Below are positions 18,519 through 28,360 of a stretch of DNA of 64,000 nt, piece by piece (within the stretch, counting starts at the first letter, position 1; every line of letters begins with the position of its first letter). Both the position numbers and the translations under genes were made by a program. The notes beneath the pieces are model-generated. The model was not told the origin of the DNA, did no database searches, and was given only the letters and a program-made list of their open reading frames with translations. Source of the DNA: Bacillus sp. FJAT-25509. GTDB lineage: Bacteria; Bacillota; Bacilli; Bacillales; Bacillaceae_G. The DNA lies in contig NZ_LJIZ01000023.1 of NCBI RefSeq assembly GCF_001420605.1, positions 62,001-126,000 of the forward strand. Direction: 5' to 3'.

Positions 18519-19391
18519 ATGAGTTTCATTGCAATAGATTTAGATGGAACATTATTAAATAATGAGAATGAAATTAGTGAAGAAAATATTAATGCAATTA
18601 AATTTGCAGGGGAAAATGGAATTGAAATCGTTATTTCAACCGGTCGAGCGCATTTTGATGTCAAAAAAATTTGTGAAAGATTCAGGATATCGCCATATGT
18701 GATCGGAACAAATGGGGCAACAATTCATTCAAAAAACGGAGAATGTATCTCATCAATTACAATCTCAAAAACGAATATTGAACAAATATTAAGTTGGCTT
18801 GATGACCGAGGTTATTATTTTGAAGTTTTTACAGATAAAAGCATTTATGCTCTTAAAGAAAGAAGAAAAATTTTCCAAAATGAGATTAATACCCTTAAAA
18901 GAGATGAGTTAGATGAAGAAATGAAAGAATTAGTTAATGTTGCTGAAAGACAATTCGATCAGTTCGGGTATGTATTAGTTGATAACTGTCAGGAAATCAT
19001 ACAACATAATGAAGAAGTTAATAATATTTTAGTATGTACGTTTGATATGAAAAAATTAGAAGAAGCTAGTAATCAATTTAATAAGTGTGTTGAGCTGATG
19101 GTTGTTTCATCTGCGGAGCATAATATTGAGATTACGAATCGCTCTGCATCAAAAGGATTAGCATTAGAAAAGTTACTATTTTTATTGAATGGCTCTTTAG
19201 AGCAGTCTATGGCTATTGGCGACAGTAATAATGATATTTCGATGCTTGAAAAAGTAGGATATAGTGTTGCAATGGGGAATGCAAAAGAAGAAATCAAAGC
19301 AATTTGTACAACGGCAACTCTAAATAATGATGAAAATGGCGTTGCCCATGCTATTTATCGATATATAGATACTTTTGTATCTAAAAGATAA
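18519..19391 (+). CDS. Cof-type HAD-IIB phosphatase
   Basis: A 290-residue haloacid-dehalogenase-superfamily phosphatase. Motif I is IDLDGTLLN (nucleophile Asp near residue 6, acid Asp two on), motif II is ISTGR, the Lys is in SASKGLALEKL and motif IV is AIGDSNNDISML. The insertion between motifs II and III is a type IIB cap (about residues 85-190). Cof proteins dephosphorylate sugar phosphates or other small phosphorylated metabolites. It likely belongs functionally with the upstream ABC/phosphatase/DeoR cluster. AAAGGGG precedes the ATG. Confidence 0.88.
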   Translation: MSFIAIDLDGTLLNNENEISEENINAIKFAGENGIEIVISTGRAHFDVKKICERFRISPYVIGTNGATIHSKNGECISSITISKTNIEQILSWLDDRGYYFEVFTDKSIYALKERRKIFQNEINTLKRDELDEEMKELVNVAERQFDQFGYVLVDNCQEIIQHNEEVNNILVCTFDMKKLEEASNQFNKCVELMVVSSAEHNIEITNRSASKGLALEKLLFLLNGSLEQSMAIGDSNNDISMLEKVGYSVAMGNAKEEIKAICTTATLNNDENGVAHAIYRYIDTFVSKR

Positions 19392-19483
19392 AAGTTTTGG
19401 AAGGTGTGTAATGTTTCTATGTTATCTCTGTAGAAAAATTTTTGACTCAAATGAGGTAATAGTTGAATGATTCAATGGATCGT

Positions 19484-19517
19484 AAAGATGCTTTCATTTT
19501 GAAAGTGTCTTTTTTAT
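19484..19517 (+). terminator. Terminator after the HAD gene
   Basis: AAAGATGCTTTC pairs with GAAAGTGTCTTT (12 bp with two G-U pairs), followed by TTT. Confidence 0.8.
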
Positions 19518-19579
19518 TGTATATTAAAATTATATTTATAACTTAATAATACATAAGACCAGTGAATGGAGTTAAGACA

Positions 19580-20095
19580 ATGAAAATAATAATTGGTTCT
19601 TTAAATCCTACAAAAGTAGGAGCCGTTAAAAAAGTTTTTAATCAGTATCAAGTTGAGGGAATAAATGTTCCATCAAATGTTTCGAATCAACCTTTGACTG
19701 ATCAAGAAACTATGCATGGTGCTATAAATAGAGCGCATAATGCTAGAATCGCAGGTGAGTCTGAAATCGGTATTGGACTAGAAGGTGGGGTCATTATAGA
19801 AAACGATCGGCTTTTTCTTTGTAACTGGGGAGCACTTGTATATGAAAATGAAGTAATACTAGCAAGCGGAGCAAAAATTTTATTACCTAGCGAATTTATT
19901 AATGAGCTACGAAATGGAACCGAGCTTGCAGTATTAATGGAACGATATACGAATGAAAAAGATATACGTAGTAAAGAAGGGGCAGTAGGGGTATTTACGA
20001 ATGGCCGAATTACTAGGACAGAGATCTTTGAACATATTTGTGAATTACTATTAGGACAATATGAATTCAAGAAACGAAAAGAAGATAACAATTGA
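19580..20095 (+). CDS. DUF84/YjjX-family NTPase (inosine/xanthosine triphosphatase-like)
   Basis: A 171-residue protein with the family's N-terminal GSLNPTKVGAVKKVF and GIGLEGGV motifs, typical of PF01931 (E. coli YjjX group). Members hydrolyse non-canonical ITP/XTP and so sanitise nucleotide pools. ATG 19580 is chosen because TGGAG lies nine bases upstream; an earlier ATG six codons up has no ribosome binding site. Enzyme activity is inferred from the family. Confidence 0.8.
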   Translation: MKIIIGSLNPTKVGAVKKVFNQYQVEGINVPSNVSNQPLTDQETMHGAINRAHNARIAGESEIGIGLEGGVIIENDRLFLCNWGALVYENEVILASGAKILLPSEFINELRNGTELAVLMERYTNEKDIRSKEGAVGVFTNGRITRTEIFEHICELLLGQYEFKKRKEDNN

Positions 20096-20166
20096 GAGTC
20101 GTCCTTTTTGCATATCGATAAAAATAAGATAAAATAAAAGAAAATGAATTAAGCGAGGGAAAAAGA

Positions 20167-20484
20167 ATGGAAAAAATTACATCGGTTGAACAATTTGAAC
20201 AAGCGAAACAAGGAGAAAAAGTTGTTTTCCAATTTTCAGCAAATTGGTGCCCGGATTGCAGATTTTTAGATATGTTCTTTCAAGAAATAATTGATGAAAA
20301 TAAAGATTTTACGTTTTATTATGTAGATCGTGACCAATTTATTGAGGTATGCCAAAATCTAGATATTTTTGGAATACCAAGTTTTGTAGCGTTTAATAAT
20401 GGTGAAGAAATTGGCCGTTATGTAAATAAAGATCGTAAAACAAAAGAACAAGTAGAAGAGTTTCTTGAAGGATTAAGAGGCTAA
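20167..20484 (+). CDS. ytpP: Thioredoxin-like protein (YtpP)
   Basis: A 105-residue cytosolic thioredoxin fold. The active site is FSANWCPDCRF, a WCPDC variant of the usual WCGPC, and the cis-Pro loop reads FGIPSFVAF. B. subtilis YtpP is the likely orthologue and has been linked to bacillithiol reduction. It starts the ytpP-ytpQ-ytpR run (gaps of 17 and 14 bases), which is probably one operon. The ATG is preceded by GCGAGGGA. Confidence 0.88.
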   Translation: MEKITSVEQFEQAKQGEKVVFQFSANWCPDCRFLDMFFQEIIDENKDFTFYYVDRDQFIEVCQNLDIFGIPSFVAFNNGEEIGRYVNKDRKTKEQVEEFLEGLRG

Positions 20485-20501
20485 TAAGGTAGGTAAAACA
20501 A

Positions 20502-21299
20502 TTGGCAAAGAAAACAACACTAGACTTAAAAAAAATGATCGAAAACCGCCTTGGAAATGAAGATTGGCGTTTTATCTATGATCGAGAAAAAGAAGACCTT
20601 CGAATTGAAGGGATTGAAAGTAATAAAGGGATGAGTGTCTCTTTAAATAGTGCAGTAGCAAAGTATGAAGCAGAAGGTGAAGAGGCATTTAATGAATTAA
20701 TTTATTATATAAAAGAAGCACTTTCTGCTATGCACTCTGAAACTGTATTTCTTGAAGAACAAATTCGACCAGTTATTCGAGCTACATCGTTTCCGACAGA
20801 AAAGGAAGAAGGAAATTTATTTGTAACTGATGAGCATACTGCAGAAACTAGAATTTACTATGCTATTGATTCAGAAAAAACGTATCAACTTATTGATGAA
20901 AAATTATTAGTAAAGTCAGGTTATACAAAAGAGCAGCTCCATTCTATTGCTTTATTTAATTTAAGAAAAATGCCCGTTCAAGTAAAAGAAGATATTGTTG
21001 CAGATAATACTTTTTATTTTGTACGTACAAATGATGGATACGATGCGAGTAGAGTACTGAATAGTACTTTTATAAAAGAAATTCAATCAAAAGTAAAAGG
21101 TGAATTATTAGTAGGAATTCCACATGGAGATGTACTAATCCTTGCTGACATTCGAAATAACATAGGTTATGATATAATGGCGCAAATGAATATGAGTTTC
21201 TTTGCAAGTGGGAAAATACCAATTACATCATTGTCATTTGCTTACGAAAATGAAAAGCTAATGCCAGTATTTATTTTAGGGAAACAGAAGAAGCAATAG
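20502..21299 (+). CDS. ytpQ: YtpQ family protein (DUF1444)
   Basis: A 265-residue soluble protein of the DUF1444/YtpQ family, identified from its position between YtpP and YtpR and its overall sequence. No catalytic motif is recognised and the function is unknown. A TTG start follows TAAGGTAGG. Likely co-transcribed with ytpP and ytpR. Confidence 0.8.
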   Translation: MAKKTTLDLKKMIENRLGNEDWRFIYDREKEDLRIEGIESNKGMSVSLNSAVAKYEAEGEEAFNELIYYIKEALSAMHSETVFLEEQIRPVIRATSFPTEKEEGNLFVTDEHTAETRIYYAIDSEKTYQLIDEKLLVKSGYTKEQLHSIALFNLRKMPVQVKEDIVADNTFYFVRTNDGYDASRVLNSTFIKEIQSKVKGELLVGIPHGDVLILADIRNNIGYDIMAQMNMSFFASGKIPITSLSFAYENEKLMPVFILGKQKKQ

Positions 21300-21313
21300 A
21301 GAGGAAGAAATCA

Positions 21314-21919
21314 GTGAATATTTTTTATAACAAAGAAGGAATCGGCGATACTCTATTAATTACACTAAAACAAATTCCATCAGAAGATCGTCAAGTTGAG
21401 CGAAAAGGGAATATTGCACGCGTATATAGTTCAGTTACAAATGAAACAGTTGCTATTAATGTGTTTGAGGCATCTACTTATGTAGATGTTCAAGAAAATG
21501 GTATCGTTACGATTACTGAACACATTGTGATTACGGTTAATGAACTACTAGCAAAGGAAGGGTTTGAAGATACATTAGTATTAGACCTTTCACCTAAATT
21601 CGTTATTGGATATGTGATTGAAAAAGAAAAACATCCAAATGCTGATAAATTAAATATTTGCAAAGTAGATGTTGGAACAGATACATTACAAATCGTTTGT
21701 GGTGCTCCAAATGTTGAACAAGGACAAAAGGTTGTTGTTGCAAAAGTTGGTGCAGTAATGCCATCAGGATTAGTTATTAAGGATGCTAATTTACGTGGAG
21801 TGGATTCATTCGGTATGATTTGCTCTGCACGTGAACTTGATCTACCTGACGCTCCACAAGAAAAAGGAATCTTAGTTCTAGAAGCTGATGCTGAAGTTGG
21901 AAAAGCTTTTTTTAACTAA
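21314..21919 (+). CDS. ytpR: YtpR family tRNA-binding protein
   Basis: A 201-residue protein with a C-terminal EMAP/tRNA-binding OB-fold (about residues 95-200). Visible are [28 protein letters not shown] and MICSAREL, the same motifs as in the N-terminus of PheT. The first 90 residues are a YtpR-specific extension. The role is unknown beyond expected RNA binding. A GTG start follows GAGGAAG. A terminator closes the ytpPQR operon. Confidence 0.88.
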   Translation: MNIFYNKEGIGDTLLITLKQIPSEDRQVERKGNIARVYSSVTNETVAINVFEASTYVDVQENGIVTITEHIVITVNELLAKEGFEDTLVLDLSPKFVIGYVIEKEKHPNADKLNICKVDVGTDTLQIVCGAPNVEQGQKVVVAKVGAVMPSGLVIKDANLRGVDSFGMICSARELDLPDAPQEKGILVLEADAEVGKAFFN

Positions 21920-21938
21920 ATAATATATATTTTCGTAT

Positions 21939-21974
21939 AAATACTAGGCCATGAATTGGTCTAGTATTTTTTCT
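21939..21974 (+). terminator. Terminator after ytpR
   Basis: AAATACTAGGCCA pairs with TGGTCTAGTATTT with one mismatch, followed by TTTC. Confidence 0.88.
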
Positions 21975-22139
21975 GTTTTTCAATAAAAGAATTATTATTT
22001 TAATAATAATTTGATTAAATTATATATTTGATATGGAAATATGATTGAACTAGCGCAATTTGTAATAATAATGTGTTTTTTGTCATTATGTCACATGGTA
22101 AAATAAAAGGTATGAAAAGAAATAGAGAGAGTGAGAAAA

Positions 22140-25100
22140 ATGAAAAATTGGTTAAAAAGCCTTTTTAAGGCGAATAGCCTTAATGAGATAGAAGAAGAGT
22201 TTGAAGAAGGGTTTAAAGAAAAGCCTGTTGAGGAGAAAGTTTATCAATCACACTCTATCGAAAAAAAGAGAAGCGCTTCACATGAGCGTCCAAAATTTAG
22301 ATTTCCAATTGAATTAGATGAAGAAATACCGTCACCAAAGCCGATAAAGGAAACAAAAATTGAACCAGTTATTAAACAAGAAAAAAATGATGATATTTGG
22401 CAAAAGTCACCAAACAATTTAAATAAAGAATATAAACCTACATATAATCAGAGTAATAATTTTATAAGAAATACTTTTCAAAGCAATACTTCTCAAAGCA
22501 CTCAATACGATAAAAGTAATTTATCTAGTCGACTTGAAAAAAATCAGGTCTCAAAAAGTGAGGAAGAACCAGTAAAAGTAGAAAAAGAAGAAAAAGAAGA
22601 AAAGGTCGATATTGTATTTCGTCCAAAAAGAAAAACACCATTTCGACCAAGTGAATATATTTCACCAATTTATGGTTATCAAAAACCTCCGATAAAAGAA
22701 GAAAATACTACTGCTGTTAACATTTCTTCAACTAAAGAAGAAATGAGAGATGAAGCTTCTCAAATTAATAATGTACTTGAAACTTCGTTTGAAAAAGTTG
22801 AAATCGACACTTTCGAAAATAGAAGTTTCGGCAATCAAAATCAAGAAATAATTGAAGTGTTAGAGCTAGTAGAAAAAGAAGAAATTCAAACTGAAGCTAT
22901 TCAAGTTGAAAATGAAGAGCTACATGTTGAAGTTCATCAAAGTGAAATAGAACATGAAGTTGAAGATGAACAACTTGAAACCCATGAAATTGAAGTTGAA
23001 GAGACGAATGAAGATTTAGAACCTGAAGTTCATCAGGTAGAAGCGGAAGATGAAAATACGAATGAAGTTGTACAGCTTGTGGTACATCCAATTGAAACAG
23101 AAGCTGAAGTGAAAAAGGAAGAAGTACAATTCGGAACCCTTAAAATCGAAGCAGAAACTGCAGTGAAAGAGGAAGAAGTACAATTCGAAACCCTTAAAAT
23201 TGAATCAGAGGCTGCAGTACAGCATGAAGTAAATATTCATGGGTCTGATCTTGCCTCCATTAAAGAAGACAAAGAAAACGATGATTTTACTCTAAATATG
23301 GAAGACATCATTGAACAAAATGACTCGAATAATCATGATGAGACTTTGGTCCAATATGATGAAAACGAAGACAAAGGTATTGATTCTGTTCAAAATAATG
23401 AAGTGTATGAAGTAGAGCCTGAATTAACAGATGAGGTTATAAAAGAGATTAAAGAAGAGACGGTACAGCATGAAAGTTCCAATGTAGAATCTAAAGTAGA
23501 GGAATCCGTTGGAATTAATCAACATTCTGATACAAACATTAATGAACAGATAAAGCCTGAAATTGAAGCTAATCAAGAGGAATCTGAACCTAAACCAATC
23601 GAGAAACGTCAGAAAAAACGCCATTTTCCTTTTAATGTAATGATGCTTAGAAGTGACGTAGAGTCGTCAAGAAAAGCGAATATAATGAGACAACTTCGTG
23701 AATTACAAAGTGAATCTGCTGCAACAGTAGAAAAGGTAAATGAAGAAGTTGAGACAAAGCAAAATGAACTGATGATTGAGAATGCTAATTTATCTGTACA
23801 AAGTGAAACTTTATCTATAGAGAAAGTTCAACCAAGTGAAATAATTAGTGAAGCAATCACTCAGGAATTTACACCTGAAGGAATTCAAAATCAGCCAGTT
23901 CTTGAAACTGAAGAAAGTAAAACAGAAACGAACTTAACGAAAGAGAATGTTCAGACTGATGAACCTCAAAGTTTAGAAGAAATGCCACCAGTACTTTATG
24001 AATTACCAGAATTAGATTTATTAGTTGATCCTCCAATGGAACAATTTAATGATGGAGATTGGGTTGAGGATCAAAAGCAACTTCTACAAGAAACATTACA
24101 TAATTTTAATGTAGGAGCTAAAGTAATTGCTGCAACCCAAGGTCCAACAGTAACTCGTTTCGAAGTACAGCCTGATCCTGGGGTTAAAGTAAATAAAATA
24201 ACGAACTTACAAGATGATATTAAACTGAGCCTAGCAGCTAGGGATATTCGAATTGAGGCACCGATTCCTGGTCGAAGTGCCATTGGTATAGAAGTGCCAA
24301 ATAAAGAAAGTAAGCCTGTATACTTAAGAGAATTAGTTAGTCAGGATAAATTTTTGCAAAGCGAGTCACCTTTAACAGTTGCTCTAGGACTTGATATAGG
24401 TGGAGATCCTGTCTATGCAGATATTTCAAAAATGCCACATGGTTTAATTGCTGGAGCAACAGGATCAGGAAAGAGCGTATGTATTAATTCAATTCTAGTT
24501 AGCATTTTATATAAAGCGAAACCTCATGAAGTGAAATTAATTTTAATCGATCCTAAGATGGTTGAACTTGCACCGTACAATCATATTCCACATCTTATTT
24601 CGCCAGTCATTACTGACGCTAGAGCCGCGACTGCTGCTTTAAAGTGGGCATGTGATGAAATGGATCGACGTTATGATTTATTTGCTCATGCTGGAGCAAG
24701 AGATATTAAGCGATTCAATGATTTAGCGAAGAAAAAAGGTGCTTATAATGATGAGTTACCTTACTTAGTCATTATTATTGATGAATTAGCGGATTTAATG
24801 ATGGTATCTCCTGGAGATGTAGAAACTTATATTTGTCGTATTGCCCAAAAAGCGAGAGCATGCGGAATCCATTTATTAGTTGCAACTCAAAGACCTTCAG
24901 TTGATGTCATTACAGGTATTATTAAATCAAATATACCGACGCGTATTGCGTTTACAGTATCTTCACAAGTAGATTCTAGAACAATTATTGATATTGGCGG
25001 AGCTGAAAAGTTACTTGGACGAGGAGATATGTTATTCTTAGATAATGGAAAATCTCAAGCAATTCGATTACAAGGAGTTTATGTTTCGGATGATGAAATC

Positions 25101-25403
25101 GAACATGTTGTAGAGATTGTTAAAGACCAACAAAAACCGAATTACTTATTTAATCAAGAGGAACTTGTAGCAAAAGCGGATGCACAAGATGTTGATGATG
25201 AACTTTTTGAAGAAGCAGTGGAGTTTGTCATTGATCAAAAAGGTGCTTCTGTTTCAATGTTACAAAGACGTTTTCGAATTGGGTACAACCGTGCAGCTAG
25301 ATTAATTGACCTAATGTTTGATCACGGGATTGTATCGAATCAAAATGGAAGTAAACCTCGTGATGTACTGATCACATCATTAGAGGAGATTCGTTCTGAG
25401 TGA
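22140..25403 (+). CDS. sftA: Septum-associated DNA translocase SftA (FtsK/SpoIIIE family)
   Basis: A 1087-residue FtsK-family motor. Unlike SpoIIIE it has no N-terminal transmembrane segments, which identifies it as SftA (B. subtilis YtpS). The N-terminal half (to about residue 600) is a low-complexity, Glu/Val/Gln-rich linker. The motor follows: an FtsK alpha/beta RecA-like domain with Walker A GATGSGKSVC, Walker B VIIIDELADLMM, and the C-terminal winged-helix gamma domain (VSMLQRRFRIGYNRAARLID) that reads KOPS/SRS DNA sequences. It clears chromosomal DNA from the closing septum. B. subtilis SftA is about 950 residues, so the linker here is longer. ATG 22140 is used; a GTG three codons upstream is possible. 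Confidence 0.93.
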   Translation: MKNWLKSLFKANSLNEIEEEFEEGFKEKPVEEKVYQSHSIEKKRSASHERPKFRFPIELDEEIPSPKPIKETKIEPVIKQEKNDDIWQKSPNNLNKEYKPTYNQSNNFIRNTFQSNTSQSTQYDKSNLSSRLEKNQVSKSEEEPVKVEKEEKEEKVDIVFRPKRKTPFRPSEYISPIYGYQKPPIKEENTTAVNISSTKEEMRDEASQINNVLETSFEKVEIDTFENRSFGNQNQEIIEVLELVEKEEIQTEAIQVENEELHVEVHQSEIEHEVEDEQLETHEIEVEETNEDLEPEVHQVEAEDENTNEVVQLVVHPIETEAEVKKEEVQFGTLKIEAETAVKEEEVQFETLKIESEAAVQHEVNIHGSDLASIKEDKENDDFTLNMEDIIEQNDSNNHDETLVQYDENEDKGIDSVQNNEVYEVEPELTDEVIKEIKEETVQHESSNVESKVEESVGINQHSDTNINEQIKPEIEANQEESEPKPIEKRQKKRHFPFNVMMLRSDVESSRKANIMRQLRELQSESAATVEKVNEEVETKQNELMIENANLSVQSETLSIEKVQPSEIISEAITQEFTPEGIQNQPVLETEESKTETNLTKENVQTDEPQSLEEMPPVLYELPELDLLVDPPMEQFNDGDWVEDQKQLLQETLHNFNVGAKVIAATQGPTVTRFEVQPDPGVKVNKITNLQDDIKLSLAARDIRIEAPIPGRSAIGIEVPNKESKPVYLRELVSQDKFLQSESPLTVALGLDIGGDPVYADISKMPHGLIAGATGSGKSVCINSILVSILYKAKPHEVKLILIDPKMVELAPYNHIPHLISPVITDARAATAALKWACDEMDRRYDLFAHAGARDIKRFNDLAKKKGAYNDELPYLVIIIDELADLMMVSPGDVETYICRIAQKARACGIHLLVATQRPSVDVITGIIKSNIPTRIAFTVSSQVDSRTIIDIGGAEKLLGRGDMLFLDNGKSQAIRLQGVYVSDDEIEHVVEIVKDQQKPNYLFNQEELVAKADAQDVDDELFEEAVEFVIDQKGASVSMLQRRFRIGYNRAARLIDLMFDHGIVSNQNGSKPRDVLITSLEEIRSE
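23109..23216 (+). repeat. 54-bp tandem duplication inside sftA linker
   Basis: Two near-identical 54-base copies (starting 23109 and 23163) encode 18-residue repeats with the shared core EEVQFxTLKIE. They keep frame and lengthen the acidic linker, evidence of recent in-frame expansion. Confidence 0.85.
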
Positions 25404-25500
25404 TATATTAGAAATTCGATAAAAATTAAGTAACGAATGTTAAAGTTTTTTTAACCCATACTAGAAAAAAAGAACGATACTTTTCAGCAGGTGAAGATTC

Positions 25501-26616
25501 ATGGAAAAAGAATTAGATTTAAAATTACAAGGTAAAATAAGCCGATTAACGAATCAAACATTTAAATTTGATGAGAGAATCGGAGAAGGCTGGTTTTCAG
25601 CTGTATATTTTTTAAAAACTAGAGAAATCATTCGAAAAAAGAAGCCAGATACTGAAGTAACAATGCAATTTTTCCAAAGAGAAAGTGCAGTATTATGTGG
25701 CACGGATGAAGCAATTGCGATTTTACAAACTTTTGCAGATCATCCAGAAAATCTTATTGTTCATTCATTAAAGGATGGAGATATGATTGAACCATTTGAA
25801 ACTGTATTAACAATTAAAGGTAAATATGCTGATTTTGGCTATTTAGAGGGAATTATTGACGGTATTTTGGCTAGACGTACTTCTGTTGCGACAAATGTTT
25901 ACAATGTAAAACATTCTGCAAAATCCGCAGGCATTAAAAAGCCTGTTATTTTCATGGGAGACCGTGATGATCATTTCACGACACAAGCAGGTGACGGTTA
26001 CGCAGCATTTATTGGTGGTGCAACTGCACAAGCAACTCATGCAATGAATGAGTGGTGGGGCAATGAAGGTATGGGTACAATGCCTCATGCATTGATTCAA
26101 ATGTATAATGGTGATGTTGTGGAAGCTGCGCGTGCATACACAGAAGTTTATCCACAAGATGATTTAATTGTCTTAGTAGATTATAATAATGATGTCATAA
26201 ATGACGCTTTGAAGGTTGCACGAGAATATGGTAGTAAATTAAAGGCTGTACGTGTAGATACATCGAAAACAATGATTGATCAGTATTTTATAGGCAATCC
26301 AGAATTGTTAGGAAGTTTTGATCCTAGGGGTGTAAATCCTCCATTAATTTTTGCTTTACGAAATGCACTAGATCAAGAAGGGTATCAGCATGTACAAATT
26401 GTAGTAAGCGGTGGATTTACTGTAGAAAGAATATTAGCTTTTGAGAAACAAGGTGTACCAGTAGATTTATATGGTGTAGGCGGAAGTTTATTAAAAGTTA
26501 ATGTAGGCTTTACGGGTGATAATGTTGAACTAGATGGTGTACAACAAGCGAAAGCTGGAAGAAAGCTTCGTGAAAATCCGCGATTAGAAAGAGTAGAAAT
26601 GAGCCCTAAACTATAA
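25501..26616 (+). CDS. pncB: Nicotinate phosphoribosyltransferase
   Basis: A 371-residue enzyme of the NAPRTase/NadC-like type II PRTase fold. Motifs seen: GYLEGIIDGILARRTSVATN, FMGDRDDHFTTQAGDGYAAF, SGGFTVERI and YGVGGSL (phosphate-binding loop). It joins nicotinic acid with PRPP to form nicotinate mononucleotide in NAD salvage. The length is that of the short archaeal/Bacillus type, not the 490-residue type. AGGTGA precedes the ATG. It stands alone between sftA and murC. Confidence 0.88.
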   Translation: MEKELDLKLQGKISRLTNQTFKFDERIGEGWFSAVYFLKTREIIRKKKPDTEVTMQFFQRESAVLCGTDEAIAILQTFADHPENLIVHSLKDGDMIEPFETVLTIKGKYADFGYLEGIIDGILARRTSVATNVYNVKHSAKSAGIKKPVIFMGDRDDHFTTQAGDGYAAFIGGATAQATHAMNEWWGNEGMGTMPHALIQMYNGDVVEAARAYTEVYPQDDLIVLVDYNNDVINDALKVAREYGSKLKAVRVDTSKTMIDQYFIGNPELLGSFDPRGVNPPLIFALRNALDQEGYQHVQIVVSGGFTVERILAFEKQGVPVDLYGVGGSLLKVNVGFTGDNVELDGVQQAKAGRKLRENPRLERVEMSPKL

Positions 26617-26917
26617 AGGGGTAAAAAATCAATTTAAGATTGATAGTATTTTAATATAAGCAGATAACTAAAAGTATTTATATTTCCACCTATTTCCGTA
26701 TAGTGCGACTTAAAATAAATAGTCCTATGGGAGTTAAAGTGATATAATACTAATTGCGTAAAAATTTAAGTTAGTTATCATTAGAAAATTAACTAGACTC
26801 GGCAAAGTAACAATGCATCAAATTTATAAAATATTGATGCCATTTCTTTTATTCACACATATACTGTCTAAGAGATAGGCCGTTGTATTAGTGATCGATT
26901 TTGGAGGTTCTTTTAAT
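26617..26917 (+). other. murC promoter and leader region
   Basis: This 301-base stretch has no gene. It contains an extended -10 (TGATATAAT, 26740-26748), so the murC leader would be about 160 bases. The leader contains a short inverted repeat (GCATCAA 26816-26822 / TTGATGC 26835-26841) followed by CATTTCTTTTATT, a weak terminator-like shape that could attenuate. No known riboswitch was recognised. Confidence 0.45.
26740..26748 (+). promoter_or_regulatory. Extended -10 promoter of murC
   Basis: TGATATAAT matches TGnTATAAT exactly. No good -35 is visible, consistent with an extended -10 promoter. Confidence 0.55.
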
Positions 26918-28210
26918 ATGACAGTTTACCATTTTGTAGGGATTAAAGGTACTGGAATGAGTGCTTTGGCACAAATATTACATGATTCTGGTTTGACCGT
27001 TCAGGGATCAGATTATGAAAAGCACTTTTTCACTGAAAATGAATTACGAAAAAAAAATATTACGATTTTACCATTTGATAAAGCAAATATTCAAGAAGGC
27101 CAATTCGTTATAGCAGGTAATGCATTTCCTGATACTCATGAAGAAATTGCAGCTGCTATTGAAAAAGGAATCCCGATGGCACGCTATCATAAATTCCTAG
27201 GGGAATATATGAATAAATTTACTAGCGTTGCAATTACTGGAGCACATGGTAAAACCTCTACGACAGGTTTATTAGCCCATGTAGTTTCTGGTGCGCGTCC
27301 AACTTCTTTTCTAATTGGAGATGGTACTGGTAAAGGTGAAAAAGACAGCGAGTATTTCGTATTTGAAGCTTGTGAATACCGTCGTCATTTTCTTTCATAC
27401 TTCCCAGACTATTGCATCATGACTAATATTGATTTTGATCATCCGGATTATTATAAGAGTGTAGATGATGTATTCGATGCTTTCCAACAAATGGCTGATC
27501 AAGTAAAGAAAGGTATTATTGCATGTGGAGATGACGAACATCTTCAACGTATTTATGCAAAAGTACCTGTAATGTATTATGGATTTAACGAGGACAATGA
27601 TTTCCAAGCTCGTAATATCGAAAAACATACAAATGGTACAACATTTGATGTATTCGTCCGTAATACGTATTACGCTACTTTTGATATTACTGGATATGGT
27701 GATCATAGTATTTTAAATGCTTTAGCAGTAATTGCGCTTTGCCATTATGAAGAAATTGATGTTAATATCATTAAAGCTAGATTATTAACATACGGTGGCG
27801 TAAAACGTCGTTTCAGTGAAAAACGCTTTGGAGATCAAATGTTAATTGATGATTATGCTCATCATCCAACTGAAATCCAAGCGACGATTCAAGCAGCACG
27901 TCAAAAATATCCTGATCGTGAAATCGTAGCAGTGTTCCAACCGCATACATTTACACGCACAAGTAAATTTTTAGATGAATTTGCTGGTACATTAGAAAAA
28001 GCAGATAAAGTTTACTTATGTGATATTTTTGGTTCTGCAAGGGAAGATAAAGGTACTTTAACAATTGAAGACCTTTCTTGTAAAATTGCAGGTGCTGAAC
28101 TATTGACTGATGACAATATCAGCAATTTACAAAACCATAAAAATAGCGTCTTAATTTTTATGGGTGCTGGAGATATTCAAAAATACCAAGCAGCATACGA
28201 AAAACTATAA
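26918..28210 (+). CDS. murC: UDP-N-acetylmuramate--L-alanine ligase MurC
   Basis: A 430-residue Mur ligase. The N-terminal Rossmann motif is [11 protein letters not shown], the ATP-binding P-loop is [11 protein letters not shown], and the central motif is [10 protein letters not shown]. It adds L-Ala to UDP-MurNAc, the first step of the peptide stem of peptidoglycan. ATG 26918 is chosen because TTTGGAGG lies eight bases upstream; a GTG nine codons before lies ahead of that site. In B. subtilis sftA and murC are likewise neighbours. A strong terminator follows. Confidence 0.95.
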   Translation: MTVYHFVGIKGTGMSALAQILHDSGLTVQGSDYEKHFFTENELRKKNITILPFDKANIQEGQFVIAGNAFPDTHEEIAAAIEKGIPMARYHKFLGEYMNKFTSVAITGAHGKTSTTGLLAHVVSGARPTSFLIGDGTGKGEKDSEYFVFEACEYRRHFLSYFPDYCIMTNIDFDHPDYYKSVDDVFDAFQQMADQVKKGIIACGDDEHLQRIYAKVPVMYYGFNEDNDFQARNIEKHTNGTTFDVFVRNTYYATFDITGYGDHSILNALAVIALCHYEEIDVNIIKARLLTYGGVKRRFSEKRFGDQMLIDDYAHHPTEIQATIQAARQKYPDREIVAVFQPHTFTRTSKFLDEFAGTLEKADKVYLCDIFGSAREDKGTLTIEDLSCKIAGAELLTDDNISNLQNHKNSVLIFMGAGDIQKYQAAYEKL

Positions 28211-28217
28211 AAACTAT

Positions 28218-28260
28218 AAAACCCGTTTATGAATGATCATAGACGGGTTTTTTGTTTTTT
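28218..28260 (+). terminator. Terminator after murC
   Basis: AAAACCCGT pairs with ACGGGTTTT around an inner complementary loop, followed by TTTTGTTTTTTT. Confidence 0.9.
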
Positions 28261-28360
28261 TAGAATAAGCTTGATTTACTAAAATTGCTTATTTAAGAAG
28301 GTATATTGTAATAACAAAAAGAATATGTCATACGAATGAAGAAGGTAAGGAGTGAAATGG

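Noticed and set aside
22085-22104. Sigma-A promoter TTGTCA/TAAAAT before sftA
   Set aside because: The spacing is only about 13 bases, too short for a functional promoter.
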